Below, piece after piece: positions 50,346 through 61,834 of a stretch of DNA of 64,000 nucleotides. Source of the stretch: Pardosa pseudoannulata (taxonomy: Eukaryota; Arthropoda; Arachnida; Araneae; Lycosidae); contig CM063508.1 of the NCBI GenBank assembly GCA_032207245.1, positions 90,919,820-90,983,819 on the forward strand. The letters run 5' to 3'. Under the pieces are notes generated by a model. That model did no database searches. It had not been told where the DNA came from and worked only from the letters and a program-made list of their open reading frames with translations. A program made the position numbers and the translations under genes. Every line of letters begins with the position of its first letter. Position 1 is the first letter of the stretch.

Positions 50346-50422
50346 TTGGAGTACTATGATCTACTCTTTTCTACACGAAAGCTAATGAAACCGGTACCTA
50401 CTACTTAGAACCGTTTCCAGGC
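50346..50422 (-). mobile_element. SINE family 1 fragment (3' half)
   Basis: Minus-strand 'ttctaagtagtaggtaccgg', 'tttcattagctttcgtgtag' and 'gtagatcatagtactcc' match the tail half of the family. The tRNA head is absent or unrecognisable. Confidence 0.7.
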
Positions 50423-50489
50423 GTATATAAAGATAAATCAAGGCTGCTCCTAGGTGTGATAAGCTACTGCCTACAACTGCAAATCTGAA

Positions 50490-50491
<2 letters not shown>

Positions 50492-50559
<68 letters not shown>

Positions 50560-50560
50560 T
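50492..50560. repeat. (TA)n microsatellite
   Basis: Pure TA array of about 60 bp followed by a short TATT break. Confidence 0.97.
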
Positions 50561-50929
50561 TTTAAAGTATAAATAATTTTTCTACAATTTTTTATTAATA
50601 TTTTATTAAGTATGATTAAATTTTTCTACCCAAGACTGGACATAGATTTTTAAATAACATAAAAATTAAATTTAAGAAAGTTAAACACATATATAGAAAA
50701 GGCAACGAAATTTGAATATCTGCTTATAATGCATATGTGTAGTATTTTGGACTATTTAATTAAACATATCTCTTTTTATGGTTTTTTTCTTTAAAATAAA
50801 GAATTGTGAGCAATTTAAAGTTCAGGCCTAAGCTGTATGGATACGAACTATAAATATTTAGTGAAAAAAAATCGATATTTATAACTTTCGATTAATTCGG
50901 TATGTGACATATCGATATTTTTCTCACAA

Positions 50930-51400
50930 CCACAGCCAAAATGCTATCCTGGATATATTTCCGGGTTGTCAGCCCAAGAGCACACACTGAGAGTCGTAGG
51001 ATAACTAAATTCCCCGTGTCTTTGTTCTTTTAATATTATTCTAGGAAAAAGACAAGAAAAGATACCAAAATGTAGAAAACATTCTTCCCTCGTGTTCTTT
51101 TTTAAATCAGGGAAGACTCATCAGCCGCATCGCAACAGCGAACAAACTCCAGCTTTGTGAGATCCCAACAAACGCAGTCTTAATTCGTCGAATTGAGAAC
51201 AATTTAGCGCATTAGGAGACCGGAGGAAGCCTAATTCTGCTCTAACTGCTTGATCGATGGGCCAGAAGCGAAATAATGAAGCCATTTGTCACTCTTCCAC
51301 TCAGGGTATCGGGTGTACTTCAATTAAATAATGCCATAAGAATTATTCTGAAGCCACTACCACTGGTTTGGCAGCATTGTATGCTAGTTTGATTTTTCTG
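50930..51400. promoter_or_regulatory. Candidate conserved non-coding block containing duplicated element, copy 1
   Basis: GC-richer, non-repetitive sequence around the 89-bp element at 51195-51283. No open frame. The duplicate at 55974-56062 lies in a similar compositional island, which supports a constrained role for both. Confidence 0.45.
51195..51283 (+). promoter_or_regulatory. Paralogous non-coding element, copy 1
   Basis: About 89 bp from 'gagaacaatttagcgca' through 'gaggaagcctaattctg' and 'cttgatcgatgggccagaag' to 'cgaaataatgaagcc'. It aligns at about 85% with 55974-56062 in the same orientation. The long exactly shared blocks are 'gaacaatttag', 'aggaagcctaatt' and 'cttgatcgatgggc'. 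Weak similarity continues to 'gtcact' and 'ggtttggc' downstream. There is no ORF, tRNA box or transposon border. A duplicated enhancer-type element is the preferred reading; an unrecognised low-copy repeat is the alternative. Confidence 0.6.
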
Positions 51401-52968
51401 AAATCTCAAGATATGCTTGTGTAGTAATTCTAGACAGAGAAAATGTAAACGCCTGAAGTTATTACCAGCATTAATTTTTTTAAGTCTGGGAAAGAAAAAA
51501 AAAGTTAAAGTAATGACTAAAGGGAAAATAAAATTATCTAAATATACAATGTGAAATCTCAGGACAGATTAAAGCATCATAATTATTATAAATTCATTAA
51601 ATAAATATTTTCTTTCGCATACTTTAATTGTATTTCAGTCTTGGAAAATGCAGTAATTCATTACATGCACACGATATATATATATAATTAAAATTACCCT
51701 ATTAATATTTCATAAGTAATTTATTTTTTAAATTAAATATTAAATCTGTTTTCGAAAATCTCGTTTTCTCTTCATAATCTTTAATTTCTTACCACCGTAA
51801 TAATTGAAAGACTTGTTATAATTTATGCATAATTCTTAAAGGGAGCTCAAGAAATTTAAACAAAGAATGAAATTTTTATGCTTAAATATCTTCTGTACAT
51901 TATTGAAATGCGTTAAAAATAAAAAAACAGTTAATAAAATAAAGTTTTAGATCGACAACGCTTTGGTCCTAGGCCCAGTTTCTGATCTGAAATTTTTCTT
52001 TCTAATGCTCTCCATTTATGCAACTGAACATTCAAGTTCTGAGGGCGTATAATTTATAATATTTCTTGAAGTGTTCTTATTTGATGATCTTATTTGTTAA
52101 TTTTATCTATAACAGCGTTACTTCTGTGGGAATGTTTTATATATTTATGGAACTACAGTTATGTCATTTTAAGAATTTAGAGCTAAATATACGCATTGTT
52201 TGGCACATATTTCCTCTTTTTAAGTTAAATCATTGCTGACATATTGGTTCAAGAATACAGGATAACCAACCATTTCATGCTGTGGTTACGCCGTGAACAA
52301 CATATTAAATAATTTTTTCTACTTTTTAAAGAAATATGAATACCCTTTATTCTATTTTGATAATTTTAACATTTGAAATTAGCATCAGATGGCAATACTA
52401 CACTTAATTTTTGTCTCATTGAATTTGAAATAGACGCATTTAAACTTACTTTAAATGTAATTCAATTTTTTTCACGCTTATGACCCCAAATAAAATTACA
52501 TACCAAATCAACACTTTCAATTGTTTAGCTATTTAATCATTGCGCCGTTTTAAGGTGTAAGATCTGTACTAGCTATATTGGATACCTCTTGCGCAGTGTT
52601 AACTCTTCGAATAAACAAAATTCTCCTTGGCCGGCTTACATATAAAACTTTTTAAAGAAAATACTCTACGTGATAGAACAGCAAATTCTCCAGGAAACTA
52701 TCTTTCCACATTAAAAAAAAACTTTATAAAACATATTTAATTTTAAATGTTTACGAGAAATTTTTAGCATATTCTTTTTCAAGCGTAAGACCATTTTAAA
52801 GTTTAAAAAAAATTAGAGGAGATTGCAACTGAGAAAATTTGTTGTTGTATCCCTTGCTGTAACTTTTTTTTAAAGACTTCTTTAATTATAAGCCGGCCAG
52901 AGTTTTATTATCTCTGTAAAATAAGATTAAGGAAGACGAATCCAATATATGACAGATACAGTTTGAGT
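51401..52968. other. AT-rich stretch without gene
   Basis: No features recognised. Confidence 0.55.
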
Positions 52969-53260
52969 TTAATTATTGATATCATGTCTATCCATGCAGA
53001 TAACAATATTTATGATTTATATTCTATACCTCAGATAAATTTAAACTTGTACCTAATTTTATTTTATCAGACGTGATGTGATATTTTGAAGTGGTTTTCT
53101 TTAGCATGGAAGACACATTTAAATGATACCTCCCTTTACAAATATTAAGTTAAATACAAAATCTAGCAATTTAAAATTAAACCGTATGCATCAGATCCGG
53201 TAATTAATTATTTAGTAGGTTATTTTTTATTTTGGTTGAAAATTTTATACTACCCAAACT

Positions 53261-53262
<2 letters not shown>

Positions 53263-53349
<87 letters not shown>

Positions 53350-53353
53350 TATG

Positions 53354-53392
<39 letters not shown>

Positions 53393-53409
53393 GGAGAGAG
53401 AGAGAGAGA
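53263..53409. repeat. (TA)n-(ATA)n-(GA)n compound microsatellite in left arm
   Basis: TA array to about 53360, then ATA/ATAA trinucleotides to about 53391, then GA repeats to about 53409. Mirrored in the right arm at about 54577-54741. Confidence 0.96.
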
Positions 53410-53432
53410 GGAGTAAAATTGTTCTCAGAGTA

Positions 53433-53583
53433 CGGTCTACTTTTGTGCTATATGAGATATAATGAGACCGGGACCTACTGCTTAAAGCCGATTTCAAATA
53501 GCTACAAACACCTAAGTCTACAGCGCGATTCCTGCAGTCTGCGGTACCGAAGAGCAGCACTATACCATTCTACCAGCGTTCGA
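53433..53583 (-). mobile_element. SINE family 1 copy inside the inverted-repeat spacer
   Basis: Minus strand: degenerate head 'gtcgaacgctggtagaatgg', 'taggtgtttgtagctatttg', 'ttaagcagtaggtcccggtc' and 'tctcattatatctcatata', ending 'aaaagtagaccgta'. Its 3' end abuts the inner edge of the left arm exactly and no equivalent lies beside the right arm. It therefore either inserted at the edge or marks the breakpoint of the inversion event. Confidence 0.85.
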
Positions 53584-54576
53584 CTTATTACAGAAACAGA
53601 CCAATCTAAATGATAATTATACATTATTCTTCCAAAATATTTAAATTGAAAAATTAGTATTATTTTTAAGCAGAAAAAGGATGCTTTTGTTGTTACTTCT
53701 TCCTCAATCCCTCCTCAGAATGGAAAATTTATTTTTCATATATTTCACAGTTATAAGATTCATAGATATCATTTTAAAATGAATTTCATTAAATCTATGA
53801 CTTAAGTTTTAATCATGTTATGGTCTTCAAAATGTTAAGGATGTTTTACTTATATTTCTGAGAAAGTGTAACCCTAAGTCCAAACAATTGATTCCGGACC
53901 TCTGATCCATACGGAAAATCTAATGGAGAGCATTTTGACTCGAATTAGTAAAATAATTTTTTTATATATGGAAAAATATTCTATAAAATATTTTACAAAA
54001 CATAATTTTCTATATCTTATCTTGGAATATAAATATTTTTTTATTTTGATTAAATTTAATTAAAATGGCAAGCAGTGCTAGTAAAATTTGAAATTATGAG
54101 TTTATATCTTTTTTAAGAAAGATTGTGCTCTGTAGTTAATCAGTGTGATATATGGAGAATGAATTTCTAAAAATCATAATTAATAAAAAAAATTCATACG
54201 CTCCAAATTTGTTCAAGATAGATTAAATGGTTTAGATGCTTTGGCTACCAAACAAGAATCAGCTAAACAACTTGATTTAAAAAAAAATAATCAAAAATTT
54301 GAAGGTTTGAATTTGTGATTTTTTTTATTTCTTATTTATTTTGTTGTTTGTTTCAAATTTAATTATTTTCTTTTTGAATTATGAATTTTCTTCTTGGTTT
54401 TTAATTAATATTTTTTTATCATGTGGTTTTTGTTTGCAACTGCCATTAAAGTATAGATCTGTTTCTATCAGCAATATATCTCTTTAAATAGTAATTTTTA
54501 TCCCGGGAGGACTAGAGAGGTGTCTTACACTTTTGTTCGAGGCGGCAAAACTACTCTGAGAACAATTTTACTCCTC

Positions 54577-54744
<168 letters not shown>

Positions 54745-55036
54745 AGTTTGGGTAGTATAAAATTTTCAATCAAAATAAAAAATAACCTACTAAATAGTTA
54801 ATTACCGGATCTAATGCATACGGTTTAATTTTAAATTGTTAGATTTTGTATTTAACTTAATATTTGTAAAGGGAGGTATCATTTAAATGTGTCTGCCATG
54901 CTAAGGAAAACCACTTCAAAATATCACATCACGTCCGATAAAGTAAAAGTAAGTACAAGTTTAAATTTATTTGAGGTATAGAATATAAATCATAAATATT
55001 GTTATCTGCATGGATAGACATGATATCAATAATTAA

Positions 55037-55440
55037 TATTCCATAGTATTATGAGAATTAGTTTAAGTTAAGAATTATAAATTTATTTAAACATTCTAAA
55101 GGATTTTTACTTAACATAGGAGCACATATGAAAAAGAAAAGTAATATTGTAAGACATGTTTCTGTATATAACACTGAGCGATTTAAAATCTCTATTATGT
55201 CATTTTGAATTTTGATGCGAAAAGCATAAATATAATTAATGTTTTATATCTTAATTTTGTTTTAAATATTATTAGTATTTGAATTTGTAATTCGAATTTT
55301 TTAATGAAATGTACAATGATTTTCTTATACCATAGCGTAGGAAACATTACAAATTTCTAGACTTTTGCTGAAGCACAGTTTTTAGATCTCTTTATTATCT
55401 GGTAAAAGATTAAACGCTTTTCTAGTCAATAAATATCTAT
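55037..55440. other. AT-rich stretch without gene
   Basis: No features recognised. Confidence 0.5.
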
Positions 55441-56360
55441 CACCCATACACTGAATCCTATTTGATTAGGATCCATTTTCGTAGTTTCTTCATACTCGAT
55501 GTTTCTTTCCTTTCAACTAACCATTTACCCGTACAACTGAAATCTCCAACCTAACAGCTTTCTACAAAATTCAACTACGCAAGGAATTAAACCTCAGACT
55601 TATCTTCACCCAGCGAATCTCCTACCACTAATTCAACTTAAATTTTTCTCCTCGAGTACAGAGCGCGTGAATGCTATTATTATAATTACGCTCGAAGATA
55701 CATCTGTATCCCTGAAATCAAAGGTCAATCTTTAATATAAAATTGTATTTCTTCTCCATTTATCCCTCGTGAAATCTCTCCCCGAGATATCCAATTTCTC
55801 ATCTTTTTATCCTTTCGATTAAAATCTTCGGATGAATATGCAGGAGGAGAAAATTTCCTCCTGCATCCAGTCCTCCTGAGAAATCAAGGGGCGCCGAGAC
55901 TCATTCGCTGCAGTTATACCTTCTCCCATTCACCGAGAGAGTCCTCAGACCGTATTCTAAATTCTCCAGAATAGTGAACAATTTAGTGCAATACGGAGAC
56001 GCAGGAAGCCTAATTTTGTTTCTAACTTCTTGATCGATGGGCGAGAAGCAAAATAATGAGCCCCGAGAGTCACTGTGCCAAAGATGCTTTGGAGGTTGCC
56101 ACAGGGTTTGGCGCTTTCCAAAAGCGAGCTGGAAGAATGTTTCGAGCCAAGTTTTCAGATCTTAATTGTTCCTGAAATGCTGCTCAAGCCATAAAGCGGG
56201 AATAAGTCGAGAAATTATTTTTCGTTCAGACTCCTATGAATTATTTGGCGATATGATAATGCGGCCAAGTGTCTCTCCCCAAGCGGTTCATGTAAGACGT
56301 CTAACTATCACAGTAAAAATGATTTTGAAAGCTCATGCTGTTCTTAAGACAATTTAGAGC
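55441..56360. promoter_or_regulatory. Candidate conserved non-coding block containing duplicated element, copy 2
   Basis: Nearly 0.9 kb of GC-richer, pyrimidine-rich complex sequence with no sustained frame. The ORF at 56166-56357 (plus) has no domain. It includes a small inverted pair 'ggaggagaaaatttcctcct' near 55841-55862 and the 89-bp element at 55974-56062. Confidence 0.45.
55974..56062 (+). promoter_or_regulatory. Paralogous non-coding element, copy 2
   Basis: 'gtgaacaatttagtgcaata', 'cggagacgcaggaagcctaa', 'ttcttgatcgatgggcgaga' and 'agcaaaataatgagcc' match copy 1 at 51195-51283 in the same order and direction. The 2.07-kb inverted repeat lies between the two copies. Confidence 0.6.
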
Positions 56361-57499
56361 CGTAACGGACTATTATATAACTACTCATCTTTGCACTTAT
56401 GTACTAGAAACTACATTACTGGATATATATAAGGATACATTATGTCTATATTAAAAAGTGAGAGGAGAAAACTAGCTTTAAACTAAGCTTAATAAAATGA
56501 GATTACTTCTTTAAAAGAATTTCCTCATATACACTTTAGGATGGGCACAGTTATTTACAAGTAATCATCTAACAAGAGTTTAAAATTACTCATCGACAAC
56601 AAAAAAATTTCACACTTCTGCTGCCCCAAAGAAGCATTTAGTAATTTGAAATGAATTACCAATTAATTTAAGCTTAAAGAATATTTACTTGATAACAATT
56701 GTAAATTTAATTGATAAATGAATACATCTAATTGAATGTATTATAATGAAATTTGGTATGTCTAAAATTATTCTTTCTATTTTTTATTTTTCCAAAAACT
56801 TCAATTTTGACCAAGAAAAAAAGAAAAATTTTAATGTCAGATTTTTTAAGAGAGAATTTACTAATAGTGTACTGCAAACTTTGATTTTTTTTCGTTTAAA
56901 TTTCTTTATAGAGTAGCAAAAATTTTTATTTCTGTAGTTGTTACTCATTTAAATTCAACAGTTTTGCAACATCTGTTCAAAACAAATGCATAATTTACAT
57001 AATTTTCAACTTTTTTGTATGGACCATCTAAAGTATGTCACAACTTTTATCACATCCTATATGACTTCTTTTTTTCCTTCTGCTCAAGTTCTCAGCGTCT
57101 TTCATTCTAAGAAGATACTTTACTATTATGCATATTTTTATTGATAGATTGGACTAAAATATGTCTTTCCAAGTAGTAGAAAATGAGCTGTGATGAGTAC
57201 AGAAAAGGAAATAAAGTGATGCCAAATCTGAATGTAAAATGGTTGATTGTCTTTTTAGAGCACAAGGACTTTTATTGGGAATCAGAGAAAATTCATCCTA
57301 TATTTGTTAAATATTTATTTAGAGACGATGATCTATTAAAAACCTTAAATACTCTGTCTATTTCCCCCCCCCTTTTTTTTTGACTCGTGTGCGCTTTAAA
57401 GGAAATAATCATTTGGCTTCATTACTGAGTAAGCTTACTTTAAAACCATTTATAACATCCCATTTTTGTCTTATTGAGTTAGACAAAGAGTTGCTGCTG
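56361..57499. other. AT-rich stretch without gene
   Basis: The ORF at 57183-57383 (plus) has no recognised motif. Nothing else seen. Confidence 0.5.
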
Positions 57500-58060
57500 A
57501 TTATTTTTCCTTACGCATTGTGAGAGGTCACTGAATCCCTCTATTTGTAATCATTATTCAGTTGCGACCGAGGAAGTAATCTCAGCATATTTCTAATGAA
57601 ATCGGGAATTTTAACACAAACAAGCTGAGATGCCAAGAATGACAGCCTCTCTCTCCCCTATGGGCTCGCTTCTGCCGAATCCATCATCCCCATCTCCATG
57701 TTTTCCCATGTACTTTTCTTCCAACTCGCGTCGCGGTGTCTTCACAGAGGTCAAAGTTGGGATCCATTAGTCTTGCAGTTGAAGATGGAAGTGTCCAAAA
57801 CTCTGGCGTGGGTGGGCTTTACTTCTGACTCCTTTGGATGTTACAAATTATGACTGCCAACGAACTGGGTTGTCTCCCTCGCAAAGGAATTAGTTAATTG
57901 TGAAGAAAGAGGCTTGGGAAAGGATGTTCTAGTTTCTGGGACATGTGCGTAGATGCTGGTATAGCTGGATTTGTCGCGCAGAAAGATTAAAAGCAGAAAA
58001 CTTCACGGTTTACTCGTTCAAACAGGAGCGGATCGAAGGCCGAACAAACCGGAGCCCTCT
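57500..58060. other. GC-richer block, unknown role
   Basis: Complex sequence with 'tcgcttctgccgaatccatc', 'ccaactcgcgtcgcggtg' and 'tctggcgtgggtgggcttt'. Frames are interrupted. Candidate conserved non-coding DNA. Confidence 0.35.
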
Positions 58061-58329
58061 CCGGCACAACAAATTTTAGGTGCGCATCTTAGCTCGAATT
58101 TGTTAAATACTTTATTACTTGGAAAAGCTTGTATAAAATGTTTTCAAATACAATTTTTTACAACTTGGGTACCTGGAAACGATTATTTTATATTAGTTTA
58201 ATAAAAATGCCAACCAGTTCAATTATTTTATTTTTTACAATAAATTAATTGATTCATATGTTGGAATGTGGATTTGATTTAATGATAGCTCCAAACATTT
58301 ATTTTTAATTTTTTAAAGACACATTTCAT

Positions 58330-58850
58330 TTAACCCTTTAAAGGACAGTGGTTTCGCAGCGAAACCAGTTGTTAAAATTGTCTTTCTCTTCTTTTTAAAG
58401 ATATATGAATAACTTTTTGGATTTTCTACCATTTTTACACTATAAACTATCAATACATAATAGCACTACACATAATTAATTTTTCACTTTCAAATATACA
58501 TTTTTAAACTTGCTTTGCTTAAAACAATTAAAAATTTGATTTTCGACTTTTATTATCTCAAATAAAAGTACTTACAATGAATTATCTCTGTTTATACACT
58601 TATTTATTGCATCATAATAATGATAACTGTTCATTATTTATTCAATATAATTTAAATTTTAGGAAATTATTATTTTCCCGCCGTATAAGGGGAGGTTTTT
58701 TAGTTAAACCACTTCTCACATATACAACTCCTGAAGGAATGTAAATTTTTTTAAAACTAATTTTGCATTTATAAGGTTCATAGGTAACATTATAAACTAT
58801 TTCCATTAAATGCGAAAGAATTTTTTAAAGTGTGAACTGTAAAGGGTTAA
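58330..58850. mobile_element. piggyBac-like MITE D, TTAA-flanked
   Basis: Left end TTAACCCTTTAAAGGACAGT and right end ACTGTAAAGGGTTAA: the terminal CCCTTTA is a perfect inverted repeat and TTAA is present on both sides. Fifteen bases inside the left end is a perfect hairpin GGTTTCGC-A-GCGAAACC (58350-58366). A degenerate counterpart, 'ggttttttagttaaacc', lies near 58696-58712. The interior is AT-rich with no ORF. A short CCCTTT terminus after TTAA is typical of piggyBac. Confidence 0.85.
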
Positions 58851-61728
58851 AAGGTACCCCTAAAAATACATTAATCGAATAGTCTGAAAATTTGGAAGTA
58901 ATGTTGACCGATGGAAAAGCAGGTGGTATATGGATAAAAAACCACGGTCCTTAAGGATTTTTCTTTCTTCGTCAATAAATGAGGCAGGTTAAGAAAGGGA
59001 TTTCTCAAAATTAAACTTGTATCTATTAAAAATTTATTTCTCTTAATAATATTTTTATTGGGGTAAGGGGAGGCAATTTACATTTTTATCCAGGGCGGCA
59101 AAACTGTTAGAGCCAATTTTAACTCAAAACAAGGACTGTGATAGACGAATATGCATTTTATGTCTAATTTAAAAGGATTAAAAATGTACATTAGCTAAAT
59201 ATTAAAGATGGATTGGAATTTTACAAAGCGTTTGGATCTACTTATCACTTATACGAAACTTTGGTCTTTTGCTAGCTTAGCCTCGAAAATGATACTTCAG
59301 ATTATCATTTTTTATCATCCAATAATGACTTTATGGCCCTTATCTTCCACTACGAATGCCACTTTTCCTCAAGAACAACTCTTTTCAGTGCTATTTATTA
59401 TTTTTCAGTAGTCAAAAGAACTTCCTGGGGAATATTTGTTATTTAATTTAATTTAAACTTTAGTTGACGATTTTGGAAATTTTTTTAAGCAACGAACAGT
59501 AAAAATAGACATATATGCTTCAAAGAAATCAAAATATATTTTTAGAATTAATGGAACGAAGAAAATCTTTATCTGCAAAAGGAAGTAAAATTCACAATGT
59601 AAAAAAAGGTGTTTGACAAGGTGTTATTCCTGGTTCAAAATGTTGAGATTTTTCATAAATGTTGATAAGTTAGAAAAATATTTTTAGTGTAATTAGTATA
59701 CTATTTTCTTTTGTTCACCCAAAAAACACTTTCTTACCACACTTGAAACGACTGTTATCTGCAAGCTGTAATGCCAACTATTAATAGACAGTAATGTATA
59801 AATTTATAACCATCATTTATTAGGAATCATTTTTTTTTCTTAGCTGAAATTACACAGCTTAATTTATATGTTATATTATGTAATTATAACCATTATATTA
59901 CTCAAGTAAGTAAAAGTATAATGCGCATATATTCATGAAATATTAATAAAGGGAAAGAATTGTTTTTATAATTGAAATAATTTTGGAATAATATTTCGAG
60001 AATAGGAAATTAGTTTCATTAATAATTCTATATTTTTAGAAATAACGACGTCAAACGCTAAAAATTATCTTCGAGATTTATATCGATTTATAAACAAACC
60101 ACAGATAAAATGGAAGGTCAGTTATTTTGTTATATTTCTGTGTTACATATTTTTAATAATACTATATATTTCAGTAATTTAAGAAAGTCAAATACTTAAT
60201 TATTCAAAAATGTCATTTGTTGCCCTGATGTATTATGCGTATGTTGTTCATTTAGTGATTAGTTATAAAAATAAATTCAAGAATTATTTGATGAAGTCTT
60301 TAAACAGTTGTAGAAATACTATTATCAATGTAATAGAAAGTGATTATATAGTTTTATGCCTATCCGTCGATGGATAGTAGTTTTCTAATATAATCTATAC
60401 CTCTACCTAATTGTAAAGTCACCTTTTTTACACTGAGCCGAAGTGTACCTACCTGTGACTACTGGCTGGTTCGACGAAAACGCATTTGTTTCTTCTTTTC
60501 TATTTAACTTTTCCCCTTTTCTTGTAAGAGAATTTTCTTTATCTTTTTGTTTTCTTTTGCCCGGTAGAAGGTGTGAGAACAGGCATTGTCTTGGAAAAGC
60601 TGTTGGGTAAACCTCTTTTGAGCGAAAAGCCGGCTTTACTTGAGATTCGAGAGAGCTCCGGATAATAATCTGCGTAAATGGTTCGTTGGTCTGTCTGAAA
60701 ATTGATGAATGAAGATGTCTCCAAAGGAGTGAACAATACCATCTCTGGGTTGCGTCGCTTTTATTGGTTTTCCTGTTTCTTAATGGATTATTCTTGTCCC
60801 AGGAGCCTCAACATTTTGACAGTTGTGTCACAACAGGGTGCTGCTCGGGAACACACCATTAATATTCTTTTTTTTTTAAATATATATTTTTCGAAAGTTT
60901 GGAGGTCAGTGAAATAAAAAGACTCCGTTTTGAAGATAGAAAAAAATATAAATTGTTTATTCCGGTTTTTAAATAGGTAGTAGAATACTCTTAAAGAAAG
61001 TTTATTACGATTAAAGAAATTTAGAGTGTAAAAGGATTTTAAAAAGGATAAGCATAATTTAGAAATTAAAGAAATTAATAGTAGATGCTGCTTTTGATAA
61101 CTGGTTAGTTGTTCCGTCAAATACCTCTGATAATTTTGGTTTCGAAGAACTCTTAGTTTTCAAGGTTAAATGTATTACATTGTATACATAATTGACCGGA
61201 TTTATATCGTTGAAACTTGTTATAATAATTACGAAATAACCATCCATTTCAAATTCTCTACAATTTAGGCAACTAGTGATTGACATGTCCGGTATTTGAG
61301 TTGAGAAAATTGGACGATCCAAGTTTAGTTCACGAAATTCTTACTTGATGCTGATTTTGTAATTGTACTTCTGTTATATAAAAACATTTATTTTGCTCAT
61401 GAGTATTAGGATAAATAGTTTATTTTCAAAGCTTTGTTCTGCAAGTATCATATCTTTAATTTATATCTTTAGTAGCATAATTAAACGATTTTAAACTATC
61501 AGATAATTATTCAATACATGTATGTAAATAAGATTTAGGATGAAATAAGGCCAAAATAATCTTTACCTACCTACTATCGGTGCTATGTGTATAATTTTAA
61601 CTACTTTGGGCGTATTTGTTGTGGTAAAACTATCTCCAGTTATTCATTTCAATTAACTTTTGACACTTGATTAATGATCTTGACAGTACTCAGCAGGAAA
61701 ATGCTGTTAAAGACACGGATAAATTTTG
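58851..61728. other. Stretch without identified gene
   Basis: Mostly AT-rich. 59091-59116 ('cagggcggcaaaactgtt' then 'agagcc') resembles the inner part of a hAT terminus. The ORFs at 59208-59411, 60702-60917 (plus), 60539-60742, 60788-61120 and 61059-61322 (minus) have no recognised domains. 60420-60850 is somewhat GC-richer. Confidence 0.45.
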
Positions 61729-61736
61729 ATTCAGAG

Positions 61737-61826
61737 CAGTGATTCCAAAACTTTTGTCGTCGCCTCAACACTGGCATATGTTTCAAATACATCTGGGTGC
61801 CATGTTACCCAGTTTGTGAACCGTGG
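61737..61826. mobile_element. 90-bp hAT MITE remnant with 8-bp target duplication
   Basis: Starts CAGTGATTCCAAAACTTTTG, close to the classic hAT terminus CAGTGGTTCCCAAACTTTTT, and ends 'cccagtttgtgaaccgtgg', a decayed inverted version (expected ...AACCACTG). The flanks 'attcagag' (61729-61736) and 'atttagag' (61827-61834) agree at 7 of 8 positions. The inner 'acatctgggtgccatgttac' is also typical of such MITEs. Confidence 0.8.
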
Positions 61827-61834
61827 ATTTAGAG

